Shown here: positions 5,956 through 13,585 of the stretch, one piece after another
Numbering within the stretch: position 1 is the stretch's first letter
How the letters are laid out: each line of letters starts with the position of its first letter
From: Quinella sp. 1Q5
GTDB lineage: Bacteria; Bacillota; Negativicutes; Selenomonadales; Selenomonadaceae
NCBI GenBank assembly: GCA_014764605.1
Contig: JACXWG010000014.1
Location: forward strand, 1 to 34,256
Direction: 5' to 3'
DNA: 34,256 nucleotides
Made by a program: the position numbers and the translations under genes
The notes under the pieces: model-generated
Database searches by the model: none
Told to the model about the DNA's origin: nothing
What the model saw: the letters and a program-made list of their open reading frames with translations, nothing else

Positions 5956-7797
5956 CTACACGTTAGCAAAAGCTTCATTGATTTTTACTTTGAACGTCCG
6001 CCATTTCTTTTTTATGATTTTATAATAATTTTTGTCGTCCTTAAAAAAATTGGTCTCTGATACAGGTTTTGGAGAAGCTTCGCGTGATTCTGAATAAATA
6101 TCCGTTCCATTATATATAAACGCCGCAAAGAGTTTATCCAATGCTACGTCGTAAGCGTCCGTGTAAAGTTTTATCGGCAAAAGAGATTTCATATCACCAA
6201 GTTTACGAAATACCTTATACAAATCATTTGAATCGGACTGCTCGGAGGTTAATGCTACCAAATCTTCATGAGTAATATTGCCTTGATAATATCTTGCGGC
6301 AAGAGCGACGAACGCAACACATGTTCTCCTTGAAATACTTGCAAAAGAAATTAAGTCATTGCTGTCGAGTTCATTTTCGTTATCTCGTTTAAACTTAGGA
6401 AGAAATTTTTTTATAAAATAATAGTCAATGTAAAGCAATTCTCTGCAAATTTTGGCAACCTGCGCTTGGTGCCCTCGGTCTCCGTTGAAAATCGTATTAT
6501 AATACGGCTTATCTTTTTTATATGACACAGAGGGATTATTTCTGCTTTTACAAGGCTCTTGAAAAATCGCCGCTAAACACAACTTGCCGACTACGTCCAA
6601 TTTGGTGTGCAGATAAGAGAAGTTATATTTTTTGGGAACATTATCGCCACGTTTGGTTTGATAAAAAATTCCGGCTTCCTCAAGCAAAACTTGTTTGAAA
6701 CGTCGTTGTTCCGGAGCATTAGATATTAAATCCGAATTTTTGATTGCTTTTTGAGAATTTGTAGCTTCAGCTATTTCCAAGATAAAATCATCTTTATCCT
6801 TTTCGGATTCTCTTACAATTTTTATGATTTTGCACGTAAGATAAAAGTCATTAGTGTCATTGATATTTTTGCTTATTGAAATTTGATATGTGGTCTGCCC
6901 GCCGTTAACGATTGAAAAGTTGCTTAAGTGAACTTCACGCCCATCAAGGCGAAAATCATCGCAAACTATCGTAATGCCGTTATTTTTGAGCCAAAAAGAT
7001 TCGGAATTGTATTCAATTGTTTCAGAGATGGCATCGTCAACTTTTTTTTCGTTACTGCCTTTAATGTAATAACGAAGGTTGCGAGCAAGCAAAGTTTTAC
7101 CATGTTCGTTGTAAAGGTCTTTAATGGAACGAGCAGAAACATTGACAATCGCCGCGTAATCTTTGTAGAGCAAATAATTATCTTTGTCGTCTATACGAAT
7201 TTTTCCTTTGGGCACGATTTGCACTACAGATTCGGCAGCACTAATTTCATCGACTATATCGTCAACAAAAAGTATGGAAATGTCAATCGCGCTTGAATCG
7301 ATAAATTGTTCTAGAAATTTCTTTTCAATGTCAGTCGAGCTGATACTTTTTCTCTTTGGCGCACTCGTGTAGAAAACAAAATGAATTTTTGATTCTTCGC
7401 CAACTTCGGAATACAAGGTAAGAAAACGACTTTTTACTTGCGAATTAAAGTTTTCATAGTGTCCTGTCGTCATATCTTTGTAGAACCGCGCCATTTTAAG
7501 CATTGCGTTAAGCACTGTTTCAGAAGAAATGGTCTTATAAAATTTCGACTGCCCGATAACTAAATCGGCGGCTTCGGAGTTCGGGTCACTTAAAAGAATA
7601 TCTACGCCGCCGTCATTGGGGCTGTCAACAATAATTTCTGCTATGTCGTTTTCATTCAGCGGTTGATTTGAATTTTTAAAGAAGTGAACTTTGATGCATA
7701 GAACTGAAAAAATGTAATCGTCTGTCCGTGAACGAAGCGACGGATATTTTCTTTTTAGTGCGTTAATTTTTCTGCATATATCGTCATAATTACTCAT
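5956..7797 (-). CDS. AIPR-family protein with putative N-terminal PD-(D/E)XK nuclease region
   Basis: A 613-residue protein of the AIPR (abortive infection phage resistance) family. The core is visible as NLRYYIKGS (240-248), SFWLKNNGITIVCDD (267-281) and NFSIVNGGQTT (293-303), which are the conserved AIPR blocks. N-terminal to it, NDGGVDILL (61-69) followed by IGQSKFY (81-87) reads like the D...QxK active-site strand pair of Mrr-like nucleases, with D66, Q83 and K85. The start ATG at 7797 is preferred over an upstream TTG because GGAG lies 8 bp before it. The DNA is markedly more AT-rich than its neighbours, suggesting acquisition, yet the gene sits 14 bp after dut and 8 bp before rarA. A role in phage defence is inferred from the family name and context only. 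Confidence 0.82.
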   Translation of the reverse strand: MSNYDDICRKINALKRKYPSLRSRTDDYIFSVLCIKVHFFKNSNQPLNENDIAEIIVDSPNDGGVDILLSDPNSEAADLVIGQSKFYKTISSETVLNAMLKMARFYKDMTTGHYENFNSQVKSRFLTLYSEVGEESKIHFVFYTSAPKRKSISSTDIEKKFLEQFIDSSAIDISILFVDDIVDEISAAESVVQIVPKGKIRIDDKDNYLLYKDYAAIVNVSARSIKDLYNEHGKTLLARNLRYYIKGSNEKKVDDAISETIEYNSESFWLKNNGITIVCDDFRLDGREVHLSNFSIVNGGQTTYQISISKNINDTNDFYLTCKIIKIVRESEKDKDDFILEIAEATNSQKAIKNSDLISNAPEQRRFKQVLLEEAGIFYQTKRGDNVPKKYNFSYLHTKLDVVGKLCLAAIFQEPCKSRNNPSVSYKKDKPYYNTIFNGDRGHQAQVAKICRELLYIDYYFIKKFLPKFKRDNENELDSNDLISFASISRRTCVAFVALAARYYQGNITHEDLVALTSEQSDSNDLYKVFRKLGDMKSLLPIKLYTDAYDVALDKLFAAFIYNGTDIYSESREASPKPVSETNFFKDDKNYYKIIKKKWRTFKVKINEAFANV

Positions 7798-7811
7798 TTT
7801 AATATCTCCAA

Positions 7812-8237
7812 TCAAAAATCGCCTGTGGAACCAAATCTTCCGCGCCTAGTCTCGCCAACCCCGATTATATCTCCGTCGACTGTCAGATACTTTTGGAAGA
7901 GTCCCTGAGCAATCCTCATTCCGCGTTTAATCTCGAACTCGCCGCTAAGACTGATAACCGGCAAGATGATATGCCCGCGATAATCCGCGTCAATCACGCC
8001 CACGCCATTGGCAAGAATCAGATTGTGTTTGACGGCAAGACTTGAACGCAGATAAATTAGTAAGACCTCGTCGGCAGGAAAAAAGGCCTTGAGACCCGTG
8101 GGCACAAGCGAAATCTTTTTATCCGTCACGCGAACATCTTTCGCCGCCTCCAGGTCGTAACCCGCACTGAAAGCCGTTTTGCGTGTCGGTAGGTGAATTC
8201 CACTGTACCCTTCGAGAATCTCAAAGCCTCGAATCAT
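7812..8237 (-). CDS. dut: dUTP diphosphatase
   Basis: A 141-residue homotrimeric dUTPase that hydrolyses dUTP to dUMP and pyrophosphate, keeping uracil out of DNA and feeding dTMP synthesis. All five motifs are present in order: AGYDLEAA (1), LRSSLAVK (2), NGVGVIDADYRG (3, with the catalytic aspartate in DADY), RIAQ (4) and the flexible C-terminal RGRFGSTGDF (5). Length is typical of the bacterial enzyme. It lies 24 bp after hfq and 14 bp before the AIPR gene. Confidence 0.95.
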   Translation of the reverse strand: MIRGFEILEGYSGIHLPTRKTAFSAGYDLEAAKDVRVTDKKISLVPTGLKAFFPADEVLLIYLRSSLAVKHNLILANGVGVIDADYRGHIILPVISLSGEFEIKRGMRIAQGLFQKYLTVDGDIIGVGETRRGRFGSTGDF

Positions 8238-8261
8238 TTTATTTGCCTCGCCGAAAAGAAT

Positions 8262-8555
8262 TTACTCCGCCTTAACCTCTGCTGTTGCTTCCTGTGCTGC
8301 GTCCTCAGCGGGCTTTTCCTCTGCGACTGCTGGTTTTGCTCCAAGTGGTCTTGCCGGGGTGATTGTCGAGATTGCGTGCTTGAAGACCATCTGCTGACGC
8401 CCCATTGCGTCGATAACAACCGTGAACTGGTCGAAGCCACGAATCATGCCCTTGATTTGGAAGCCGTTGACAAGGTGAATCGTCACGGGGACGCTTTCCT
8501 TGCGCGCCTGATTCAAGAAGTTTTCCTGCAGATTGATAGGTTTTACTGATGCCAT
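8262..8555 (-). CDS. hfq: RNA chaperone Hfq
   Basis: A 97-residue Sm-like protein forming hexameric rings that bind A-rich and U-rich RNA. The core starts [13 protein letters not shown], has [21 protein letters not shown] (Sm1) and ends with FKHAISTI (Sm2; the usual YKHA is FKHA here). A 30-residue acidic Ala/Glu/Pro-rich tail follows from about residue 68. This is longer than in most Firmicute Hfq and could modulate RNA release. The start follows AAAGGAGAG. The miaA-hfq gene order seen here is common in many bacteria and supports the call. Confidence 0.96.
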   Translation of the reverse strand: MASVKPINLQENFLNQARKESVPVTIHLVNGFQIKGMIRGFDQFTVVIDAMGRQQMVFKHAISTITPARPLGAKPAVAEEKPAEDAAQEATAEVKAE

Positions 8556-8580
8556 TTAAATTTCTCTCCTTTGCAAAGCT

Positions 8581-9369
8581 TTATATTTCTAACCACGTTA
8601 TGTAATTCATTCGCCGGTACCACGTGAGCTGGCGTTTGGCGAAATTCCGCGTGGCCTGTGCTACTTTTGAAATCGTTTCGTCGAGTGTCGCGCCGCCCTG
8701 AAGGTATTCGACTGCCTCCTTATATCCGATACCGCGCATTGCTTGAGCTTTGGGACTTATGCCGCTGGCTAGCAGTTCTTTGACCTCGTCAATCAAGCCG
8801 TCCGCGAACATTTTCTCCGTCCGCTGATTAATCCTGTCGTAAAGTTCGGCGCGTCCACTTGTTAAGCCGTAAATCCGTGCGGTGTAGAGAAGTTCGCCCG
8901 TCCGCTTGTAGTGACTGATTAAGCTTTTGCCCCCGCTCAGTTCGTAACCTTCGACTAGTGCTTGGATATAAAGCCCTGTGCCGCCCGCTACGATTGGAAT
9001 CTTTCCTAACTGGTTGAGCTGTGTGATTATCGGTCGCGCAAGCCTGACGAACTTTCCGACGCTGAACTTTTCCTCCGCGTCCAAAATGTTTATCAGATGA
9101 TGCGGCACTCGTTCCAACTCTGCTTGCTTGGGCTTAGCCGTCCCGACGTTGAAATTTTTGTAAACCGCCATCGAGTCAGCCGAGATTATCTCCGTTCCGA
9201 ACTTTTCTGCAAGCTTTAATGCCAATGAACTCTTGCCCGTGGAAGTTGCCCCTAAGATGATTACGAGCTTTTCTTTCTGCGAATTAACTAAGCGCAATGA
9301 TTTTACCGAATCAAAAACTTTTGTCAAGTCAAGGGGCGTGGCGTTGAAATTTTTAACTAAGTTTCTCAT
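8581..9369 (-). CDS. miaA: tRNA dimethylallyltransferase MiaA with apparent internal deletion
   Basis: MiaA transfers a dimethylallyl group to A37 of tRNAs that read codons beginning with U. P-loop GATSTGKS (40-47), ISADSMAVYK (62-71), GTAKP, PHHLINI and VAGGTGLYIQALVEGY (127-142) are intact, as is the C-terminal RGIGYKEAVEYL and QLTWYRRM. Between EGY (142) and ELSGGKSLISHYKR the family normally has some 45-60 more residues, including the conserved D-RR-RALEVY segment. These are absent and the frame is kept. The product is 262 residues against about 300-315, despite about 35 extra N-terminal residues before the P-loop. The start at 9369 is backed by GGAGA at 8 bp. The enzyme may be impaired. 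Confidence 0.9.
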   Translation of the reverse strand: MRNLVKNFNATPLDLTKVFDSVKSLRLVNSQKEKLVIILGATSTGKSSLALKLAEKFGTEIISADSMAVYKNFNVGTAKPKQAELERVPHHLINILDAEEKFSVGKFVRLARPIITQLNQLGKIPIVAGGTGLYIQALVEGYELSGGKSLISHYKRTGELLYTARIYGLTSGRAELYDRINQRTEKMFADGLIDEVKELLASGISPKAQAMRGIGYKEAVEYLQGGATLDETISKVAQATRNFAKRQLTWYRRMNYITWLEI

Positions 9370-9447
9370 GGCAATTTATCTCCATGTGCGCGGCAAGTGA
9401 CGCTGATTATTGGAGACGTGAACGCATTACGCTGTTTGGTTACTTTG

Positions 9448-10107
9448 TTAAAGTAACTCAAGGGATTGCCCCGGCTTGACGATGTGAACCTTAGCGAACT
9501 CAACGAGCTTAACCAAGTCTTCGGCGTTCTGCTTGATGATGTCCCACGTGTCGTAGTGCAAGGGGATGACGTTCGCCGCGTCGAGGAAACTCACCGCCTT
9601 AGCCGCGTCAACGGGGTCCATAGTGTAATGCCCGCCAATCGGAAGGATAGCGTAATCAATCTTGTCGCGTTCGCCGATTAACTTCATGTCAGAGAAAAGA
9701 GCCGTGTCGCCCGCGAAGTAAACGATTTTGCCGCCCATGCCGATAACGTAGCCGCAAGCAACGCCGCCGCCTATGCCGGAGCTGTGAAACGCGGGAACCA
9801 TTCGCACAAAGCCAAAGTCCGTCTTAACGGTGCCGCCTAAATTCATGCCGATTGTTTTAACGCGTTGCCCGCCGAAGTCCATAATCTCTGGAATGCCTAT
9901 GACCGTTGCGCCCGTCCGAACTGCAATGTTAGGAGCGTCGCCGATATGGTCGCCGTGCGCGTGCGTCACCAAGATATAATCCGCCTTAACGTTCTTTTCG
10001 TCAATCGACGCCTGCGGATTGCCAGTCAAGAACGGGTCGACTAAAACCTTAGTCGTGCCGTCGTCGAGCTGAAAGCAAGCGTGTCCGTAATAATTGTAAG
10101 TCAACAA
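9448..10107 (-). CDS. UPF0173 family metal-dependent hydrolase (MBL fold)
   Basis: A 219-residue metallo-beta-lactamase-fold protein of the UPF0173/YtkL group. Present are YYGHACFQLDDG at the start, DPFLTGNP, THAHGDHIGD (metal ligands H, H, D, H), the group-specific PAFHSSG, YFAGDTALFSDM and PLHYDTWD. The substrate of this family is not established. The start is TTG at 10107, nine bases after GGAGG; the adjacent second TTG is too far. It heads the minus-strand run leading into miaA, with a 78-bp gap that contains an 8-bp palindrome (9439-9457) but no clear terminator. Confidence 0.9.
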   Translation of the reverse strand: MLTYNYYGHACFQLDDGTTKVLVDPFLTGNPQASIDEKNVKADYILVTHAHGDHIGDAPNIAVRTGATVIGIPEIMDFGGQRVKTIGMNLGGTVKTDFGFVRMVPAFHSSGIGGGVACGYVIGMGGKIVYFAGDTALFSDMKLIGERDKIDYAILPIGGHYTMDPVDAAKAVSFLDAANVIPLHYDTWDIIKQNAEDLVKLVEFAKVHIVKPGQSLELL

Positions 10108-10170
10108 AGTAATTCGCCTCCATCCAAAAATTTTCCCTGCTTATTCGCCGCGACGTTCCTTAATCCCTGC

Positions 10171-10200
10171 AAAGAAAAAGCCCCGACCGCAGTCGAGGCT
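10171..10200 (-). terminator. Intrinsic terminator of the chemoreceptor gene
   Basis: On the minus strand AGCCTCGAC, loop TGCG, GTCGGGGCT (10200 to 10179; nine pairs, one G-U) is followed by TTTTTCTTT. It lies about 30 bp after the mcp stop codon. Confidence 0.85.
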
Positions 10201-10228
10201 TGAAACTTTTATAAGGTAATGACTATGC

Positions 10229-11974
10229 TTAGTATTGGAACATCTGCAAGGAGTTCTGGAGGTCTTGCGCGAGGCGAGCGAGTTCGTCTGCTGCGGAGGA
10301 GATTTCCTCGGCGGAGGCGGATTGTTGCTCGGCGGCGGCGGAGACACTCTCCATTTCCTTAGAAACTTGAACGCCCTTATCCAAAATCTTCTCGGAGCGG
10401 TCGCGGATAGTAAAGGTCGCAGTCTCGACTTCCTTGAGTTCGCGAACCATATTCTTTGCTTCCTTCTCGACGTTCTGCGAAGCGTTCTGGATGCTGTCGA
10501 AGGTGGAGCGCAGTCTCTCGACCGATTGAGTACCGGTACGGACAGCCGCGTTACCTTTCTGCATGGAGTCAACAGCAGCGGTGGTATCGGATTGAATATC
10601 GCCAATGAGCGTTCCAATCTTCTGCGCCGCCTCTTGAGACTCTTCGGCGAGCTTGCGGACTTCTTCGGAAACGACCGCGAATCCGCGACCGTGTTCGCCA
10701 GCGCGAGCCGCCTCAATAGCTGCGTTCAATGCAAGCAAGTTAGTTTGTTCAGCAATGCCGCTGATAGCTTCGACGATTTGTCCGATTTCTTGCGAACGTT
10801 TGCCGAGCTTGTCGACCGTCAAAGCGGAGTCATTAACGATTTTCTCAACGCTGATAATCTGATTAACTGCAGTTTCGACGGCTTCGATACCTGCGTCAGC
10901 CTCGTCATTAGCTTTTGCAACGTGGCTAGCGACAAGGTCAGCAGTCTTAGTAAGAGTTTCGATTGAACCCAACGCACGATTAATGGAGTCCATAGCGTCA
11001 TTGACAAAGGTTTGCTGCTCGACGACTGCGCCCGCCGAATTGGTGACGGATTGCGCGACCTGTTCGGACGCTTGCGCGGCTTGGTGAGCACTAGCGGTCA
11101 ACTCTTGAGAAGACGCCGCGAATTGACTGGAAGAATCGCTGGTTTGATGAATCAGCTTGCTAATCGCCTGGCGCATTTCGCGAACGGCAAGAGCCATAGC
11201 TCCGAACTCGTCGCCGCGGTCAGCGTCAAGCAAATCGGTGCGGCGGAAGTCGCCACTCTTGAGAAGGTGCAGAGCCTGAACCATGTTGCTAAGCGGATTG
11301 GTGACGGCTTTGGTAATCGAAATGCTGATGAAAATCAAGATAACGAACGTGCCGCCGAGCGCGATAAACAGGTTGCGGACGGAAGAGGCAATGCCTTCGT
11401 TGCTACGTTCGATAGTCTTGTCGGAGTCTTCGTAAGCCTTCTGCTGGATAACGAGGATAGCGTCGCCGCAGGAGACTGCATAAGGCATAACTTCATTCTG
11501 ATAGAATTCCAAAGATGCGTTGCGGTGCGCGGCAATAGCTGATGTGTCGCCTATTGGGGACTTCATCTGGAACATCTTATCCGCGCCAGATTTGAACTTA
11601 CTCCATTCGCGTTCGGCAGCGTCGACTTGCGCACGTGCTTGGGCATCGTCCTTAACAATCTCTTCGTAAAGCTTCAAGGACTCTTCCAACTCTTTGACGC
11701 CTTCATTGTACTTATCGAGGCGCGACTGATATAAGCCAGCGTCAACAGTCAAAGGAGCCAAAACCGCTTGAACCTGAGTATAGCGGACGGCATGACGGCA
11801 ACGACCGATTTCAAAGATACCTTTCAAGTAGGTTTGGCTGATTGTGTTCAAATCTTCTTGCGCCGTCATGACAGCGAAGTAGCCAACCATCCCGATGACA
11901 ATCATACCGACGAGCGCGATAACATTAAGCAATAATAGCTTATACGCGACTCGCATGTTGTTTAACCAAGACAT
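10229..11974 (-). CDS. Methyl-accepting chemotaxis protein, four-helix-bundle sensor type
   Basis: A 581-residue inner-membrane chemoreceptor. TM1 is about residues 12-36, followed by an external domain of about 165 residues with helical content like 4HB_MCP sensors ([21 protein letters not shown]), TM2 at about 201-222, HAMP to about 275 ([20 protein letters not shown]), and a signalling rod with the conserved tip [20 protein letters not shown] (409-428) and [18 protein letters not shown]. The start ATG at 11974 follows GGGAGG; the longer frame to 12019 lacks a ribosome binding site. It is monocistronic, with a strong promoter at 12156-12184 and its own terminator. No other chemotaxis gene is nearby, and the ligand is unknown. 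Confidence 0.93.
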   Translation of the reverse strand: MSWLNNMRVAYKLLLLNVIALVGMIVIGMVGYFAVMTAQEDLNTISQTYLKGIFEIGRCRHAVRYTQVQAVLAPLTVDAGLYQSRLDKYNEGVKELEESLKLYEEIVKDDAQARAQVDAAEREWSKFKSGADKMFQMKSPIGDTSAIAAHRNASLEFYQNEVMPYAVSCGDAILVIQQKAYEDSDKTIERSNEGIASSVRNLFIALGGTFVILIFISISITKAVTNPLSNMVQALHLLKSGDFRRTDLLDADRGDEFGAMALAVREMRQAISKLIHQTSDSSSQFAASSQELTASAHQAAQASEQVAQSVTNSAGAVVEQQTFVNDAMDSINRALGSIETLTKTADLVASHVAKANDEADAGIEAVETAVNQIISVEKIVNDSALTVDKLGKRSQEIGQIVEAISGIAEQTNLLALNAAIEAARAGEHGRGFAVVSEEVRKLAEESQEAAQKIGTLIGDIQSDTTAAVDSMQKGNAAVRTGTQSVERLRSTFDSIQNASQNVEKEAKNMVRELKEVETATFTIRDRSEKILDKGVQVSKEMESVSAAAEQQSASAEEISSAADELARLAQDLQNSLQMFQY

Positions 11975-12155
11975 AAAAACTTTTCCTCCCTTTCCTGCGG
12001 TTTGGAACCGCCATTTCAATTTGCGAACGTTTCCCGCGTTATCGGGCTTGACCTTCCGTCGTTCGTGCGGTAGTTAAAAACTTACAGGATAATTGCTCTA
12101 TATTGTGCCCCCTCCCGCAAGCGTCCCTTTCCGCTTAGTTCTTTTAAACTTGTCG

Positions 12156-12184
12156 ATTGTAGTGCAACGAAAAAGGAATGTCAA
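12156..12184 (-). promoter_or_regulatory. Strong sigma-70 promoter of the chemoreceptor gene
   Basis: On the minus strand TTGACA (12179-12184), a 17-bp spacer and TACAAT (12156-12161). It predicts a leader of about 175 nt before the ATG at 11974. A GCGGTT/AACCGC hairpin stands just upstream of the ribosome binding site. I see no riboswitch class in the leader. Confidence 0.75.
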
Positions 12185-12308
12185 ATTATTTGCGCCGTCT
12201 TGCAAGCGCATGAATCAATCCGCGTTATGATAGCATAATGCGCGGCTTGAAGTCTAGGATTTTCAAAAAAAGTTGACGGCTAGGATTTTTCCCACCGCCA
12301 TGTTAACA

Positions 12309-12430
12309 AACTTTTCTTTTGCTCGTCCAAAAGAAAAGTTACAAAAGAAAAGGACGCCTCGCAGGGGCGTCGACCCGCTATGAAACATCCATGTTTCAAA
12401 CGCAGGGGAGCCGCCGTCCTTGGCGGCTCC
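12309..12430. repeat. Cluster of four perfect hairpins, probable dispersed intergenic repeat
   Basis: Four inverted repeats follow one another. AACTTTTCTTTTG pairs with its exact complement (12309-12321/12328-12340, loop 6), and a third copy of the CAAAAGAAAAG arm is at 12342-12352. GACGCC/GGCGTC are at 12353-12358/12366-12371. TGAAACAT/ATGTTTCA are at 12381-12388/12391-12398 (loop 2). GGAGCCGCC/GGCGGCTCC are at 12407-12415/12422-12430 (loop 6). There is no ORF and no clear T-tract. The rest of the gene-free stretch from 12185 to 12458 shows nothing else I can name. Confidence 0.7.
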
Positions 12431-12458
12431 TTCTGCTACTACGTCTAAGCTAACAATC

Positions 12459-13439
12459 TTATTTAATCAAGGCGTCCCAAGCCTCGTTTGCGTGTTCAAC
12501 GAAGATGGAACGAATCTTTTTGCTTTCGCCGAGACCTTGCAGGCGCGTTTCGACCTTGAAGCCCATCTTCTGAAGAATCATCTTGTGCGAGTCTTCCTCA
12601 TCGCCCGCCATGTCGTTATTAGCGTGGTCGCCCGCAACCATCATCAGCGGCATTAAGATAATCTTCTCGACCTTGTGCATTTTCATCTTGCCAGCCCAAT
12701 CCTCAAGACGCGGCCAACCTTCTACGGTGTAAATGTGTACGTCGTTGCGCTTCATTGCCCTAAGTTTTTCTTGCATAACCGAGTAATAAGCGTTCGACGG
12801 GTCGGGCGTGCCGTGCGCCATTAAAAGTATCGCTGTGCCCTTCTTGTACGCGGGCAAGTGGAGCGACTGCATAACCTGCATAACGTCATCGGGCTGATTT
12901 TCCTGTCCTTGCCAATACATTAGCGGCGTTCCGAGCGACATTGCTTTAAACTGCGTCTTGTACTCGTGGAAAAGTGCCACGTCGTATTTGTACTCCATGC
13001 CGGGGACTACGCTAAGCGAGACGAGCGCAACCCGCGTATAGCCTTCGCGCATGAGGTGCTTTAGCGTGTCTTCGGGCGTCATGTAATCGCAGGAGCCTTC
13101 CGCCTCGGCAATGTGCTTGATGACGATATGGCTTGTAAACGCCGTGAAGACTTTAACGTTTGGGTGTGCGGCTTGAATTGCTTTGGCTGTCGCGTCGATT
13201 GATTTCGTGCGCTGGTCTTTAAACGTCGTGCCGAAACTCAAAACAACGATAGCATCCTTATTAGCGCGGCTTTGCATGTCAGGGTTCTTGTAGCTTAGGA
13301 CGCCGATTTGAGTTGCCATTTGCAGGGCGGCGGGCGGGTTAGCTACCTCTTCATTGAGCGTGTAAGCGGCTTCGGCGTGCGCGAAGAACAAACTAGAACA
13401 CGCCACACCAACCGCCAAAAGTTTTTTCCAGGATTTCAT
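12459..13439 (-). CDS. cbiK: Periplasmic sirohydrochlorin cobaltochelatase, CbiK(P) type
   Basis: A class II chelatase inserting cobalt (or iron) into sirohydrochlorin, as in anaerobic cobalamin synthesis. The 326-residue product starts MKSWKKLLAV and has a signal peptide likely cut after HAEA (residue 24), so it should be exported, as in the CbiK(P) of Desulfovibrio vulgaris. The chelatase core shows VVLSFGTTFKDQR (65-77), H209 in LLMAHGTPDPSNAYY, E240 in TVEGWPRLEDW and H272 in AGDHANNDMAGDE, matching the metal-site residues of the family. ATG 13439 follows AAGGAGGAG; the longer frame lacks a site. No other cobalamin gene is adjacent. An exported chelatase suggests haem or metal handling in the envelope rather than cytosolic cofactor synthesis. 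Confidence 0.92.
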   Translation of the reverse strand: MKSWKKLLAVGVACSSLFFAHAEAAYTLNEEVANPPAALQMATQIGVLSYKNPDMQSRANKDAIVVLSFGTTFKDQRTKSIDATAKAIQAAHPNVKVFTAFTSHIVIKHIAEAEGSCDYMTPEDTLKHLMREGYTRVALVSLSVVPGMEYKYDVALFHEYKTQFKAMSLGTPLMYWQGQENQPDDVMQVMQSLHLPAYKKGTAILLMAHGTPDPSNAYYSVMQEKLRAMKRNDVHIYTVEGWPRLEDWAGKMKMHKVEKIILMPLMMVAGDHANNDMAGDEEDSHKMILQKMGFKVETRLQGLGESKKIRSIFVEHANEAWDALIK

Positions 13440-13505
13440 TTGATACTCCTCCTTAAATATTTTTCTTTGCTTGCTCATACATCTCTTGCTGAGGAGTCCG
13501 CGGTT

Positions 13506-13533
13506 ATCCTAGCACAAGGAAAAAATTTGTCAA
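13506..13533 (-). promoter_or_regulatory. Sigma-70 promoter of cbiK
   Basis: On the minus strand TTGACA (13528-13533), a 16-bp spacer and TAGGAT (13506-13511). Its -35 box overlaps that of the dnaN promoter almost completely, within the palindrome TTTGTCAAA. Confidence 0.6.
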
Positions 13534-13555
13534 ACGGTTCCAAATGATATAAAAT
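13527..13555 (+). promoter_or_regulatory. Sigma-70 promoter of dnaN-recF-dciA
   Basis: TTGTCA (13527-13532), a 17-bp spacer and TAAAAT (13550-13555), 30 bp before the dnaN start. It shares its -35 region with the divergent cbiK promoter. I found no DnaA box (TTATNCACA) between 13440 and 13585. Confidence 0.65.
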
Positions 13556-13585
13556 GCGGCGGTAATTTAAAGGAGGTAAGCTTAA

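Noticed and set aside
7797-7815. Upstream TTG start at 7815 for the AIPR gene
   Set aside because: It would overlap the dut stop and the only ribosome binding site lies between it and the ATG at 7797.
9439-9457. Perfect 8-bp palindrome GTTACTTT/AAAGTAAC between the UPF0173 gene and miaA as a terminator
   Set aside because: The stem is AT-rich with a 3-base loop and no following T-tract, and it overlaps the stop codon, so it is not a convincing terminator.
10235-10966. A 243-codon plus-strand frame opposite the chemoreceptor
   Set aside because: The chemoreceptor reading is certain; the Gly/Leu-rich antisense frame is a codon-bias shadow.
12080-12120. GGCAC...GC resembling a sigma-54 promoter upstream of the chemoreceptor
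   Set aside because: The GG-to-GC spacing is 11 rather than 10, and a consensus sigma-70 promoter lies just upstream.
11975-12150. Possible c-di-GMP (GEMM) riboswitch in the chemoreceptor leader
   Set aside because: I could not find the conserved core or the tetraloop/receptor pattern; only isolated short matches are present.
13440-13585. Possible replication origin upstream of dnaN
   Set aside because: The gap is short, has no DnaA boxes or AT-rich repeat array, and is explained by divergent promoters.
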